Made by a program: the position numbers and the translations under genes. A DNA stretch of 64,000 nt from Methylobacterium sp. SyP6R. Its GTDB lineage: Bacteria; Pseudomonadota; Alphaproteobacteria; Rhizobiales; Beijerinckiaceae. Below are positions 17,963-27,096 of this stretch, piece after piece. Each line of letters opens with the position of its first letter. The stretch's first letter is position 1. The notes beneath the pieces are model-generated. The model was not told the DNA's origin, searched no databases, and saw only the letters and a program-made list of their open reading frames with translations. The stretch is from assembly GCF_019216885.1 (NCBI RefSeq), contig NZ_JAAQRC020000002.1, forward strand, positions 569,001 to 633,000. Reading direction: 5' to 3'.

Positions 17963-19066
17963 TCAGCGGATCACCAGGGGATCGGGCGGAGGGGTGTCGA
18001 CCCGCGCGGCCTGGCCGCCGCGCAGGACGCTGTTGCCCTCAAACAGCAGGCGCTGGTCGATCGGGTCCGGATCGAGCCAGTGCTCCTCCCGCATCTCGCC
18101 GTTCAGCCCGTAGACCGTGAGCGCGTTGCCGTAGGTCACGCGGCGGATCGCGGCCTCCGGAATGCCGCGCATTGCCATCAGCGCCGCGGTCTTGGGCACC
18201 GCGAGCGGGTCCGAGACGCCCCAGTCGCAGGCCGAATCGACGATCAGCCGCTCGGGTCCGAAGCGCCGCACGATCTCGGTCATGCGCTCGTTGCCCATCT
18301 TGGTGCCCGGATAGATCGAGAACGCGGCCCAGAAGCCGCGGTCGAGCGCGGCCGCCACCGTCTCCTCGTTGAGGTGGTCGATGACGCAGTGCGCCGGATC
18401 GACGTCGTGCTCGCGCAGCACGTCGAGGGTGCGCAGCGTGCCGCGGGTCTTGTCGCGGTGGGGCGTGTGGATCAGGATCGGCAGGCCGATCGACCGGGCG
18501 AGCTCGACCTGGGCCCGGAAGCAGCGGTCTTCTGCGGCGGTCTGCTCGTCGTAACCGAGCTCGCCCAGGGCCACGACCCCGTCCTTCAGCGCGAAGGCGG
18601 GGAGGATGTCCATCACCGCCTCGGCGAGTTCCGGGTCGTTGGCCTCCTTCGGGTTGAGCCCGACCGTGCAATAATGCCGGATGCCGAACTGGCCGGCGCG
18701 GAAGCGCTCGAAGCCGGTGATGGTCGACAGGTAATCCCGGTAGCTGCCGACGCTGGTGCGCGGCTGGCCGAGCCAGAAGGCGGGCTCGATCACCGCGACG
18801 ACGCCGGCCCGGGCCATGGCCTCGTAATCGTCGGTCGTGCGCGAGATCATGTGGGCGTGGGGATCGATGAAGCGGGCTCCCGAAGCCGGAAGGCCGGAAG
18901 GCCTCGCGCCCGGGCCGGCCTGGGCCGGAAGGCCCGCCCCGGCCAGGATCCGCGCGACGAGTTCCGCCGGCAGGCGGTCGCCGCAGCAGGGGCAGGCATA
19001 GCCCGCCTCCGCCCCGGCGGCGTCCTCGCAGGCAGGAATGGGCGGCCTCGTCTCGGGTCCGGTCAT
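17963..19066 (-). CDS. eboB: EboB, TatD-like metal hydrolase
   Basis: A 367-residue TatD-superfamily hydrolase of the EboB type. The metal motif RFIDPHAHMISRTTDDYE (His70, His72) is followed by VIEPAFWLGQPRTSVGSY, which is highly characteristic of EboB, then HYCTVGLNPKEAND, ILIHTPHRDK, CVIDHLNEET and IVDSACDWGVSD. The ~60-residue N-terminal extension carries CPCCGD, a possible metal-binding knuckle. The ATG overlaps the stop of the upstream phosphodiesterase-like gene by 4 bases. Ebo proteins are needed in Nostoc punctiforme for moving the scytonemin precursor to the periplasm; the chemical role of EboB is not known. Confidence 0.85.
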   Translation of the reverse strand: MTGPETRPPIPACEDAAGAEAGYACPCCGDRLPAELVARILAGAGLPAQAGPGARPSGLPASGARFIDPHAHMISRTTDDYEAMARAGVVAVIEPAFWLGQPRTSVGSYRDYLSTITGFERFRAGQFGIRHYCTVGLNPKEANDPELAEAVMDILPAFALKDGVVALGELGYDEQTAAEDRCFRAQVELARSIGLPILIHTPHRDKTRGTLRTLDVLREHDVDPAHCVIDHLNEETVAAALDRGFWAAFSIYPGTKMGNERMTEIVRRFGPERLIVDSACDWGVSDPLAVPKTAALMAMRGIPEAAIRRVTYGNALTVYGLNGEMREEHWLDPDPIDQRLLFEGNSVLRGGQAARVDTPPPDPLVIR

Positions 19067-20487
19067 GGTGCGGCGACCTCGCGGAGGGCGCGGCGCCGGG
19101 CGGGCGCCGCGTCGGAGAACAGATGGTCGAGGATCAGCCCCTTGACCGCCGTGGCCGGCAGCGTCTCCTCGTCCCCGAGGAGGTGCGGCACGCTGGAGAG
19201 CAGCACCGGCCCGTCCTCGGCCCGGTCGGTCGGGCGGCCGTGCGATCCCCGCACGAGGCCGGGATCCAGGGGGATCACGTCCATCATCGTGCGGAATCCG
19301 AGCCGGCGGCGCAGCAGCCGGCCGGCGATCGCCGCCTTCGGCAGGCGCAGCCGGGGGTCGAGGAAGAGTTCGGCGGGATCGTAGCCGGGCTTGCGGTGGA
19401 TCTCGACCGTCCGGGCGAAATCCGGGGCCCTGGAATCGTCGAGCCAGTAATAATAGGTGAACCAGGCATCGGCTTGCGCGACGGCGACGAGATCGCCGGC
19501 ATTCGGGTGGTCGAGCCCGGCCGCCCGCTTCTCCCGCGGCCCGAGCACCGCCTCGACCCCCGGCAACGCCGCCACGAGGCCCCGCACCGTCTCCGGGTCG
19601 ACATCCGCGGCGAGGTAGAGATGCGCGACCTGGTGATCGGCGACCGCGAAGGCCCGCGAGGCGATGGGGTCGAGGAGCTCGCCCCCGTCCTCGTCCCGGA
19701 CCGCGAGCAGGCCGGCCTCCCGCAGGCGGCGGTTGATCGCCACCGGCCGGCTCACCGGGGTCAGGCCGTATTCGGACAGGACGAGGACCCGCCGGTCGCC
19801 GGCGGCGGCCAGGAGGTCGCCCACCACCGCGTCGAGGTCGGCGAGCGCCCGCGCCACTTCCGGCCGCGCCGGGTCTGGCCCGAAGCGCTGGAGGTCGTAG
19901 TCGAGATGGGGCAGGTAGCAGAGCGTGAGGGTGGGCTGCCGCCTTCCCATCACGTGCCGGGTCGCGTCGGCGATCCAGCGCGTGGAGCGGATCGCGGCGC
20001 CGGGCCCCCAGAACTGGAACAGCGGAAAGGTCCCCAGCTCGGCCTGCAACTCGTCGCGCAGCTCGGACGGCTTGGTGTAGATGTCCGGCAGCTTGCGCCC
20101 GTCGGCCTTGTAGCGCGGCCGCGGCGTCACCCCGACATCGTGGCTCGCCGCCATGTTGAACCACCAGAACAGGTTGGCGCAGGTGAAGGACGGGTCGCGC
20201 CGGCGCGCCGCCTCCCAGACCGGCTCCCCGCCGACGAGGCGGTTCGATTGCCGCCAGAACAGGATCTCCATCAGGTCGCGAAACAGCCAGCCGTTGCCGA
20301 CGATGCCGTGATCCCGGGGCGTCAAACCGGTGGTGAAGGTCGCCTGCATGCTGCAGGTCACCGCCGGCAGCAGGGCCGCGAGGTTGCGCCGTCCGCCCCC
20401 CGCCGCGAGACCGCGCAGGTGGGGCGTATGCGCGCCGATCAGGCGCGCGGTGAGTCCGACGGCCAGGATCACCAGGGTGGGGTGCAT
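19063..20487 (-). CDS. Alkaline-phosphatase-superfamily (NPP-like) protein of the ebo cluster
   Basis: A 474-residue type I phosphodiesterase/nucleotide pyrophosphatase-like protein. Motifs seen are LLPAVTCSMQATFTTG with the likely Thr/Ser nucleophile, TPRDHGIVGNGWLFRD, CYLPHLDYDLQRFGP with metal-ligand Asp/His, and VLVLSEYGLTPV. An alkaline-phosphatase-superfamily member is part of many ebo clusters (probably the gene called eboF), so it is taken as that component. It is divergent from eboE across a 414-base gap and overlaps eboB by 4 bases. No signal peptide is obvious, although the first segment is hydrophobic. Confidence 0.75.
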   Translation of the reverse strand: MHPTLVILAVGLTARLIGAHTPHLRGLAAGGGRRNLAALLPAVTCSMQATFTTGLTPRDHGIVGNGWLFRDLMEILFWRQSNRLVGGEPVWEAARRRDPSFTCANLFWWFNMAASHDVGVTPRPRYKADGRKLPDIYTKPSELRDELQAELGTFPLFQFWGPGAAIRSTRWIADATRHVMGRRQPTLTLCYLPHLDYDLQRFGPDPARPEVARALADLDAVVGDLLAAAGDRRVLVLSEYGLTPVSRPVAINRRLREAGLLAVRDEDGGELLDPIASRAFAVADHQVAHLYLAADVDPETVRGLVAALPGVEAVLGPREKRAAGLDHPNAGDLVAVAQADAWFTYYYWLDDSRAPDFARTVEIHRKPGYDPAELFLDPRLRLPKAAIAGRLLRRRLGFRTMMDVIPLDPGLVRGSHGRPTDRAEDGPVLLSSVPHLLGDEETLPATAVKGLILDHLFSDAAPARRRALREVAAP

Positions 20488-20901
20488 GCCGGCGCTCCGC
20501 GCGCGATCGAATGCCAGGATTGAACGCGATGCCGGTCCCGATGCTGCGACGATGTCCCAGCGTCAAGCCGGTCCGGGCCTGCCTCGTCTCGATGAGACTC
20601 TCTCATGTCATGCGGTTCACGTCGATGCAAGATCGAAGTTATTCTTTAAGCGCTTGACGATCTTGCCCGACGATCCCATCATCGCCGGCATCGTTGAGCG
20701 GGTTCGCAGTGTTTGCCGGAAGATTGTTTGGTGACATTGCCGAAACAGGGGCGATGCTATGGCTTTCAGGCCAGGATCGAGCCGATCTAGTGTGACATCC
20801 CAGCGGTCCAGTCTGCATGGCGCGAGGTTTCGACCAATGATCGGCGTCGTGACGATTGTCGCAGCGCGATATGCGAGCCGTCCCGGCGATCGGGTCTGAT
20901 C
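20488..20901. other. Divergent control region of the ebo cluster
   Basis: A 414-base gap between the phosphodiesterase-like gene (reverse) and eboE (forward), with no convincing gene. The best forward promoter-like pair is TTGACG at 20654-20659 and CATCAT at 20677-20682 with 17 bases between. Both arms of the ebo cluster must be started from here. Confidence 0.4.
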
Positions 20902-22110
20902 ATGCGCGTCGCGGGCGCCGCCGGGGATCTGCATCTCGGCTACTGCACCAACATCCATGCCGGGGAGACCCTGCCGGAGATCGTCGACGGGATCGTCGGC
21001 CACCTGCCGCGGATCAAGGCGCAGGTCTGCCCGGACGCAGGTCTCGGGATCGGCCTCAGGCTCTCGGCCGTGGCCGCCCGGGACCTCACGGCGCCCGGAG
21101 CGCTCGCGGAGTTCCGCGACCGGATCGCGGCGCTCGGCGCCTACGTCTTCACCGTCAACGCCTTCCCGTACGGGCCCTTCCACGGCGTCCCGGTCAAGGC
21201 GCGCGTCTACGAGCCGGATTGGCGCGAGCCCGAGCGCCGCCGCTTCACCCGCGAGGCGGCCTGGATCCTCGCCGGCCTGCTCCCCGACGGCCTGGAGGGC
21301 AGCCTCTCGACGGTGCCGGGCGCGTTCCGGCCGGTCGGCCGGATCGAGGGCGCCCTCGACCGGATGAGCCGCAACCTCCTCGGCGCGGCGGCCGACCTCG
21401 TCGAGATCGAGCGCCGGACCGGGCGCCGCATCGTGCTCGCCCTCGAGCCGGAGCCGTGCTGCCTCCTCGAGACCACCGAGGAGGCCTGCGCCTTCCTGGA
21501 GGTGCAGTGCTTCGGCGCCGGGGCGGTGGCCGCCTTCGTCGGCCTGACCGGGTTGTCGCGGCCAGCCGCCGAGGCGGCCCTGCGGCGCCACCTCGGCCTC
21601 TGCTACGACGTCTGCCACGGCGCGGTCGAGTTCGAGGATCCCGTCGCGGCCTGCCGCCGGATCCGCGAAGCGGGCATCGCCTTGCCGAAGATCCAGCTCT
21701 CCTCGGCCCTGCGCGTCCCGGCGATGAGCGCCGACCTGCTCCCCCACCTGATGCGATTCGATACCGGCCGCTACCTGCACCAGGTGGTCGTGCGCAACCG
21801 ATCCGGCCTCGAGCGCCACCTCGACCTTCCCGACGCCGCCGCCGCCTTCCGCGACGGCGGCGCGCGGGGCGAGTGGCGCATCCATTGCCACGTTCCGGTC
21901 TTCCATCCCGGCCTCGGGGCGATCGGCTCGACGCAAGCCGACCTGATCGCGCTCCTCGCCGCCGCCTGCGACGGCGGCCTCTCCCCGCATCTCGAGGTCG
22001 AGACCTATACCTGGGACATCCTGCCCGAGGCGCTCCGGCTCGACGGCAAGGCCGAGAGCATCGCCCGGGAACTCGACTTCGTGCTGCGGGAGATCCGTCC
22101 ATGCACCTGA
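20902..22110 (+). CDS. eboE: EboE, TIM-barrel metabolite traffic protein
   Basis: A 402-residue protein of the xylose-isomerase-like TIM-barrel superfamily, EboE type. It starts with the signature LHLGYCTNIHAGETLPE. Further conserved parts are FTVNAFPYGPFHGVPVKARV, LEPEPCCLLETTEE, GLCYDVCHGAVEFEDP and HCHVPVFHPGLGAIGSTQAD, with His, Glu and Asp at positions expected for a metal site. Its C-terminus overlaps eboC by 10 bases. The reaction is unknown; the family name reflects its role in precursor export in cyanobacterial scytonemin synthesis. Confidence 0.85.
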   Translation: MRVAGAAGDLHLGYCTNIHAGETLPEIVDGIVGHLPRIKAQVCPDAGLGIGLRLSAVAARDLTAPGALAEFRDRIAALGAYVFTVNAFPYGPFHGVPVKARVYEPDWREPERRRFTREAAWILAGLLPDGLEGSLSTVPGAFRPVGRIEGALDRMSRNLLGAAADLVEIERRTGRRIVLALEPEPCCLLETTEEACAFLEVQCFGAGAVAAFVGLTGLSRPAAEAALRRHLGLCYDVCHGAVEFEDPVAACRRIREAGIALPKIQLSSALRVPAMSADLLPHLMRFDTGRYLHQVVVRNRSGLERHLDLPDAAAAFRDGGARGEWRIHCHVPVFHPGLGAIGSTQADLIALLAAACDGGLSPHLEVETYTWDILPEALRLDGKAESIARELDFVLREIRPCT

Positions 22111-22991
22111 CCGCCCCCGCCGCGTCACCCTCCCTCGCCGGGGCCTGGCTGCGGCTCGGGCGGGTCTCGAACCTGCCGACGGTCTGGACCAACGTGCTCG
22201 CTGCCGCGTCCCTGGCCGGCGGGCTGCCGGCCGGCGCCGCGGCGGAGGTCCTTGCTGCGATGTCGCTGTTCTACGTCGGCGGCATGTTCCTCAACGATGC
22301 CTGCGACCGCGCCATCGACGCCCGGGAGCGGCCCTCGCGGCCGATCCCGTCCGGGCGGGTCGCGGCGCGCACGGTCTTCGTCGCCGGCTTCGCGCTCCTG
22401 GGCGTCGGCCTCGCGCTGATGGCCCGGCAGGGGCCCGGCGCGCTTGCGGCGGCGGCCAGTCTCGCCGCGCTGATCGTCGCCTACGACGTCCATCACAAGG
22501 GCTTCGCCTTGAGCCCGCTCGTGATGGGCGGGTGCCGGGCCGCCCTCTACGTGGCGACGGCGGCGGCAGCCGGGACCGGCCTTGCGGCCCCGGTCCTCGC
22601 CGGCGCGCTCGCGGTCTTCGCGCATGTCGTCGGCCTGACCTACGCGGCCCGGCAGGAGAGCCTCGACCGGATCGGCGCGCTCTGGCCGCTCGCGGTCCTG
22701 GCCCTGGCGCCGGTCACCGCCCTCGCCCTCGCGGTGACGGCCGGATCCTCCGCGATGCCGGCGGCTCTGCTCGCCTGCCTCCTCCTCGCCGGCATCGACC
22801 TCTCGGCGCTCCGGCTCCTGCGCGACCGGGCGCGGCCGGGCCGGGTGCCCGCCGCCGTGACCCGCCTGATCGCCGCGATCTCCCTGGTCGATGCCGCCCT
22901 GGTGGCGCCGGTCTCGCCGGGGCTCGCCCTGGTCTGCGTGGCGGGGTTCGGGCTGACCCTCGTGCTGCAACGCGTCGTCCCGGGGACCTGA
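22101..22991 (+). CDS. eboC: EboC, UbiA-like membrane prenyltransferase
   Basis: A 296-residue integral membrane protein with about eight hydrophobic helices. It begins WLRLGRVSNLPTVWTNVLAA and carries the first UbiA aspartate motif as FLNDACDRAIDARERPSRPI (NDxxDxxxD). A second aspartate-rich motif is weak, as is common in EboC. It would use or bind a prenyl-diphosphate and is the likely membrane anchor of the ebo system. It overlaps eboE by 10 bases and is followed 6 bases later by eboA, so the three form one operon. Confidence 0.85.
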   Translation: MHLTAPAASPSLAGAWLRLGRVSNLPTVWTNVLAAASLAGGLPAGAAAEVLAAMSLFYVGGMFLNDACDRAIDARERPSRPIPSGRVAARTVFVAGFALLGVGLALMARQGPGALAAAASLAALIVAYDVHHKGFALSPLVMGGCRAALYVATAAAAGTGLAAPVLAGALAVFAHVVGLTYAARQESLDRIGALWPLAVLALAPVTALALAVTAGSSAMPAALLACLLLAGIDLSALRLLRDRARPGRVPAAVTRLIAAISLVDAALVAPVSPGLALVCVAGFGLTLVLQRVVPGT

Positions 22992-22997
22992 GGGCCC

Positions 22998-23753
22998 ATG
23001 TCCGGAATCTCGCCCGCCCCCTCGTGTGCCGACGCGCCGGCAGACCGGATCCGGGGGCTCCTCGCCCTGATCGAGGGTTGGCTCGCCCGGGCCGTGGCGC
23101 CGCCGGGGCTCGCCTGGTACCGCGAGACCGTGGCGCGGATCGGAACGCCCGATCGCCCGTGCGACGACGCCCTGCGTCAAGGCCTGGCCTGGGTGCCGCG
23201 GCGGCTCGGCCGCTCGGAGCTGCCGCTCGGGCCGGAGGACGTCGCGGCCGCGCAGGCCTTGCGCCCCGGCTTCTTTCCCGACGGCCTCGGCATCGACCAG
23301 GCCGGCCGGATCGGCCTCCTCCTCGCGAGCCACCGCGACGATGCCCATTTCGCCGCGACCCTGGCCGAACTCTGCCGGCGGGCCGACCTGCGCGAGCACG
23401 TGACCTACCTGCGCGGGCTCCCCCTCTATCCCGGCGCAGCTTTGCTCGAGGATGTCGCCGCGGAGGCCCTGCGCAGCGCCGTCACGCCGGTCTTCGCGGC
23501 CCTGGCCCATCGCAACCCGTACCCGGCGGAGGTCTTCGCCGAGCCGCGCTGGAGCCAGATGGTCCTCAAGGCGGTGTTCGTCGGTCTGCCCCTCGGCCCG
23601 ATCGTCGGCCTCGACGCGCGCGCCAACCCGCACCTCGCCTCGATGCTGCGGGATTTCGCGAGCGAGCGCGTCGCGGCCGGGCGGCCCGTCCCGCCCGACC
23701 TCGCGCGCTGCCTCGGGCCCTTCCGGGACGAGGTGTTCCCGGAAGGGTCTTGA
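22998..23753 (+). CDS. eboA: EboA family protein
   Basis: A 251-residue, all-alpha-looking protein. The C-terminal block ALAHRNPYPAEVFAEPRW, then QMVLKAVFVGLPLGPIVGLD and RANPHLASMLRDFASERVAA, is the EboA signature. EboA has no known catalytic activity; it is required with the other ebo genes for precursor export to the periplasm in Nostoc. It is the last gene of the forward ebo operon and converges at 10 bases with the small reverse gene at 23764. Confidence 0.85.
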   Translation: MSGISPAPSCADAPADRIRGLLALIEGWLARAVAPPGLAWYRETVARIGTPDRPCDDALRQGLAWVPRRLGRSELPLGPEDVAAAQALRPGFFPDGLGIDQAGRIGLLLASHRDDAHFAATLAELCRRADLREHVTYLRGLPLYPGAALLEDVAAEALRSAVTPVFAALAHRNPYPAEVFAEPRWSQMVLKAVFVGLPLGPIVGLDARANPHLASMLRDFASERVAAGRPVPPDLARCLGPFRDEVFPEGS

Positions 23754-23763
23754 TCCGCCGCCC

Positions 23764-24039
23764 TCAGGCTTCGTCGGGACGGCGCAGGATCCGGGGGCGC
23801 GTCGTCGGCCGATCGTAGGTGGTCATCGGGAAGGCGCTCCACCCGTCGAGCGTACCGACCAGATGGTCGATCGCCGCCGGCGCCCCCTCGACGAGCATCG
23901 ACGAGGGCGAGGCCCGCTCGATCAGGGCGACCTGGGGATCGGCCTCGACCTTGCCCGCGGCGGTCTCCGACGGGGCCGCCCCCGGATCCACGCGCTGCAG
24001 GATCATGCGCTGGGTTTCCGTATCGCTCATGGCCGTCAT
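23764..24039 (-). CDS. Small protein of unknown function at the end of VioB-like operon B
   Basis: A 91-residue protein read from the ATG at 24039, which has GGAAG upstream; a second ATG at 24030 is also possible. The middle reads ALIERASPSSMLVEGAPAAI, then HLVGTLDGWSAF and a Pro/Arg-rich end (TTRPRILRRP). The spacing of MLVEG and a following GW suggests a small alpha-beta fold like a protease propeptide or ferredoxin-like domain, but this is a guess. It is the last gene of the copy-B operon, 151 bases after the VioB-like C-terminal gene. Confidence 0.5.
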   Translation of the reverse strand: MTAMSDTETQRMILQRVDPGAAPSETAAGKVEADPQVALIERASPSSMLVEGAPAAIDHLVGTLDGWSAFPMTTYDRPTTRPRILRRPDEA

Positions 24040-24190
24040 CCGACTTCCGGGCCCGTAGGCTCGCCTGCGACGGCTTTCGCGCGCCGTGACCGAGACGAGC
24101 ACGGCCCACGACACAGCAATTTGCCAGGGTGCGAGAGCGACGCCCGGGCGCAGCCTGCCATGTCGTATCCTATGTGACCAGGGCACCCGG

Positions 24191-25231
24191 TCAGGAGGCC
24201 CGGACGTACTCGAAGCTCGGCCCCACGGTCAGTCCTCTCCCGTCGCCGACCGGGGTCGTCATCAGCCGGGTGGCGGTGACCTTGAGGTTGTACATCACCC
24301 CCATCGCGTCGTTGATCGCGTCGGGCCGGCCGTTGAAGGCCGTGTGCAGGACGTTCAGCAGGCTGCTGTAGCCGGTGGCGAAGGCCAGGATCCGCTCGTG
24401 CGCCTGGGTGCCCGGGGCGAAATCGGCGATCTTGCAGTCCGGTTTGAGCGGAAAGACTCCGGTCTCGTCGAAGGGCACCGGTGCGCCCGCCCAGGCATAG
24501 CCGGTGTCGGTCGCGACGATCTCGCGCCCATGCACGATCTCGCCGAAGCGGTAGTAATGGGCCGGCTCGCCCGGTGCGTCGAACGGATTGGTGGCCGTGC
24601 CCTCGCCCTGCTCGACGATCAGGTCGATTCCCGCATCGGCCGAGGTGAGGTCGACGATCGGGAACAGCTCCGCGCCGGGGAACCACGACAGGACCTGCTG
24701 GTCCGGACCGACGACGAAGATGGTCTTGCCGGACGTCGCGACCAGTTCTTTCAGCTTTTCCTTCAATGCGGCGTAGAACTCGCCGATCGTCCCATAGGTC
24801 GGGACGGCGGCGAGCCCCGCCTCCTGGACCGGGATCGGATGCTCCGGTTCCTCGATCTTCATGAAGACTCGCGCCACCAGGTCCTTCGAGAAGGCGCGGA
24901 TGCCGACGGTGAAGTCCTTGCCGCCGATCGACATCGGCAGCGGGCCTGGATAGACCGGGATGAAGTCCGGCCGGTTGATCGCCGGACGGCCCCCGATCGC
25001 GATCAGGATGTTCGAGGCGATGCACATGTGCAGCATCTCCTCGACCACGATCGAGCGGATGAGCTCGGCGATGCGCCGGTTCTTCCCCTCCGCCAGGGAG
25101 AACATCGCGGTGAGGTAGGGCGGGATCGTGCTGTGCTCGAGCTGGATCGCCCGCTGCAGGAGGTCGTGGAGATCCGTCGGCGCCGCCGCCGCCCGGACCC
25201 GCTCGATGAAATGACGCTCGATCCGGATCAT
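24191..25231 (-). CDS. VioB/RebD-like C-terminal half, ferritin-like (copy B)
   Basis: A 346-residue paralogue of the gene at 13931. It has the same start MIRIERHFIERV, AIQLEHSTIP (Glu32, His33), IVVEEMLHM (Glu64, Glu65, His68), IGGRPAINRPDFIPVYPGPL, IVEQGEGTATNPF, AHYYRFGEI and the shared end GPSFEY. The diiron-type ligands are therefore conserved in both copies. Its ATG overlaps the stop of the N-terminal half gene by 4 bases. The two copies differ enough to suggest different substrates rather than a recent duplication. Confidence 0.8.
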   Translation of the reverse strand: MIRIERHFIERVRAAAAPTDLHDLLQRAIQLEHSTIPPYLTAMFSLAEGKNRRIAELIRSIVVEEMLHMCIASNILIAIGGRPAINRPDFIPVYPGPLPMSIGGKDFTVGIRAFSKDLVARVFMKIEEPEHPIPVQEAGLAAVPTYGTIGEFYAALKEKLKELVATSGKTIFVVGPDQQVLSWFPGAELFPIVDLTSADAGIDLIVEQGEGTATNPFDAPGEPAHYYRFGEIVHGREIVATDTGYAWAGAPVPFDETGVFPLKPDCKIADFAPGTQAHERILAFATGYSSLLNVLHTAFNGRPDAINDAMGVMYNLKVTATRLMTTPVGDGRGLTVGPSFEYVRAS

Positions 25232-27096
25232 GACATCATCTCCGCACGCTTCCGCGCCGCCATTTCCAGGAGCACCGCGGTCTTGCCCCGGGCCTGGGTC
25301 GGATGCAGGTCGAGGGCGACCGGCGGCAGGACCGCCAGGGGTTCGGACCGGGACGGTGCCGTGCCCGGGCTGCCCTTGAGCGGCTTCCCGTCCGGGCCGG
25401 GCCGGCGCATCCAGGCGAGGATCAGCGCCCGCGCGCCGTCCGACAGGTCGCGGGTCACCGGCATGTGGTTCGGGTCGGGGGTCGGCAGGGAGAAGGCGAA
25501 TTCGAGCAGGCGCAGGTTGTCCACCACCGTGTCGTAATCGTCGATCCGGAACAGCCGCTTGCTCATGATCGGGTAGAGGTTGGCGTATTGCTGCATGATC
25601 GGCTGGACGTCGCGGAACCAGGTCGGTGCGGCCGGCATCGCGACCGGGCTGAAGAGCAGCACGCTGATGAAGTTGAACGGGTCGGCGGCATTGGCGGCGG
25701 GCGTGCCGGGCAGGGCGTAGCCGATCCCGTAGAGCTGGCCGTCGATGTAGCCGCGCGGGGAGGCGGGTGTGAGGTGTCCGCCCGTCAGGTGCAGCACCGC
25801 CCGCCCGTCCGCACCGGACTCGACCGGCTCGCGGAACGTGACCTGGTTCGGCGGGTTCGCGACCGTCGGAGCCTGGCCCGTTCCGTCTCCCGTCATGCCG
25901 AGGGTCCCGATCGTGTCGGCGAGCGTGATCGTCGTGGCGAGCGGGCGCCCGTAGCGGCTGGCGTAGAGCGCGACCTCCCGCGTCGCCCCGGGCTCGAGCC
26001 GCACCACCGGGACGTCGGCCTGGACGTAGAGGCCGCCCTGGGTCTCCTGCGCCAGCACGGCGAAGCCGCCGCCGGCCTTCGGCCTCACGAGCAGCAGGGG
26101 CCGCTCGCCGATCGCGGCGGGCCAGGGCTCCGGCGCGAAGGCCTGGATGCCGGCCCCGTCCCGGTACCAGCCGGGCGTCCGGTACCCGACCTCGCCGAGG
26201 AGGGTGATCCCGGCCGCGTCGATCTCCTGCACGACCGTGTCGGTCTGCGCCTGCGGAACCGCCAGGTAGAGCGGGCCGAGATCGGCCGGTTCGCCCTCCG
26301 CATCGGTGATCGGCAGGCAATTGCCGAAATCCGCCGTCACCTCCTTGCGGCCCTCGTCGACCGTGGCGGCGAACTGGCCGACTTTTCCGCCCGATGGCGG
26401 TGGGACGAGATGGCGCCCCATGACGAAGTGCCGGGGTTCGCCCGCGAGGGCGGGGCCGATGGCGCCCGCCACCGTCGCGTAGGTGTAGCGCGGGCTGGCG
26501 GGGTCGCGGCCGTAGCCGAACAGGTTCATGGTGACGGCGAGCCGGTCCGCCTCGGAGCGTGCGCGGAGTGCCGTGAGCACGGGCGAGCCGTGCGTATCGC
26601 CCCAGCGCAGGCCGGTCAGGACCGACCGGTAGGCGGCGGCGAGCACCTGGTCGCTCGGCAGGTCCTTGTGCAGCTGCCGGGGCCAGAGATCGAAGAAGGA
26701 CGCCGGGGCGTAGTCGCCGACGAAGACGTCGCCGTCAGCCGCATCGGCGAGGCGCAGCTGCAGGCCCCAGATCTCGGAGCACATCTGCTGCTGGGGATCG
26801 AGATCGACGAGCTTGCCCGGCACCCGGTCGTTCGCGTTGCCGAGCGCCATGCCGATCACCGGATCCCCGCCCGGGCCGACGGCCCGGCCCCCCGGCAGCA
26901 CCGCCCCGGTGATCCGGCACCCGACGAGCCGGAAGACGCCGGTCCCTTCCGGATTCCAGCCGCCGCCCCCCGCCATCGTCTGGTCCTGTTCGGTAAAGGA
27001 CGCGATGTCGTAGTTTTGGACGACGTTGTTGATCGTCGATACGTCGATCTGGATGCGTCCGTAGAAGCTCAAGCGTGGGAGATCGAGGTAGCTCAC
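25228..27096 (-). CDS. VioB/RebD-like N-terminal half (copy B)
   Basis: A 622-residue paralogue of the gene at 15001. A GTG start at 27096 is chosen because it aligns VSYLDLPRLSFYGRIQIDVS with the start of copy A, has GGAGGAG upstream and overlaps the upstream stop as GTGA. Shared blocks include GCRITGAVLPG, KLVDLDPQQQMCSEIWGLQL and near the end YANLYPIMSKRLF and MPVTRDLSDGARALILAW. It pairs with the next gene to make a two-chain VioB-like enzyme of ~968 residues. Substrate unknown. Confidence 0.72.
   Translation of the reverse strand: MSYLDLPRLSFYGRIQIDVSTINNVVQNYDIASFTEQDQTMAGGGGWNPEGTGVFRLVGCRITGAVLPGGRAVGPGGDPVIGMALGNANDRVPGKLVDLDPQQQMCSEIWGLQLRLADAADGDVFVGDYAPASFFDLWPRQLHKDLPSDQVLAAAYRSVLTGLRWGDTHGSPVLTALRARSEADRLAVTMNLFGYGRDPASPRYTYATVAGAIGPALAGEPRHFVMGRHLVPPPSGGKVGQFAATVDEGRKEVTADFGNCLPITDAEGEPADLGPLYLAVPQAQTDTVVQEIDAAGITLLGEVGYRTPGWYRDGAGIQAFAPEPWPAAIGERPLLLVRPKAGGGFAVLAQETQGGLYVQADVPVVRLEPGATREVALYASRYGRPLATTITLADTIGTLGMTGDGTGQAPTVANPPNQVTFREPVESGADGRAVLHLTGGHLTPASPRGYIDGQLYGIGYALPGTPAANAADPFNFISVLLFSPVAMPAAPTWFRDVQPIMQQYANLYPIMSKRLFRIDDYDTVVDNLRLLEFAFSLPTPDPNHMPVTRDLSDGARALILAWMRRPGPDGKPLKGSPGTAPSRSEPLAVLPPVALDLHPTQARGKTAVLLEMAARKRAEMMS

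Noticed and set aside
13742..18120. Long forward open frames across the VioB-like region
   Set aside because: They are antisense shadows of high-GC reverse genes; their translations are Arg/Gly/Ala-rich with no family signature and no ribosome binding site.
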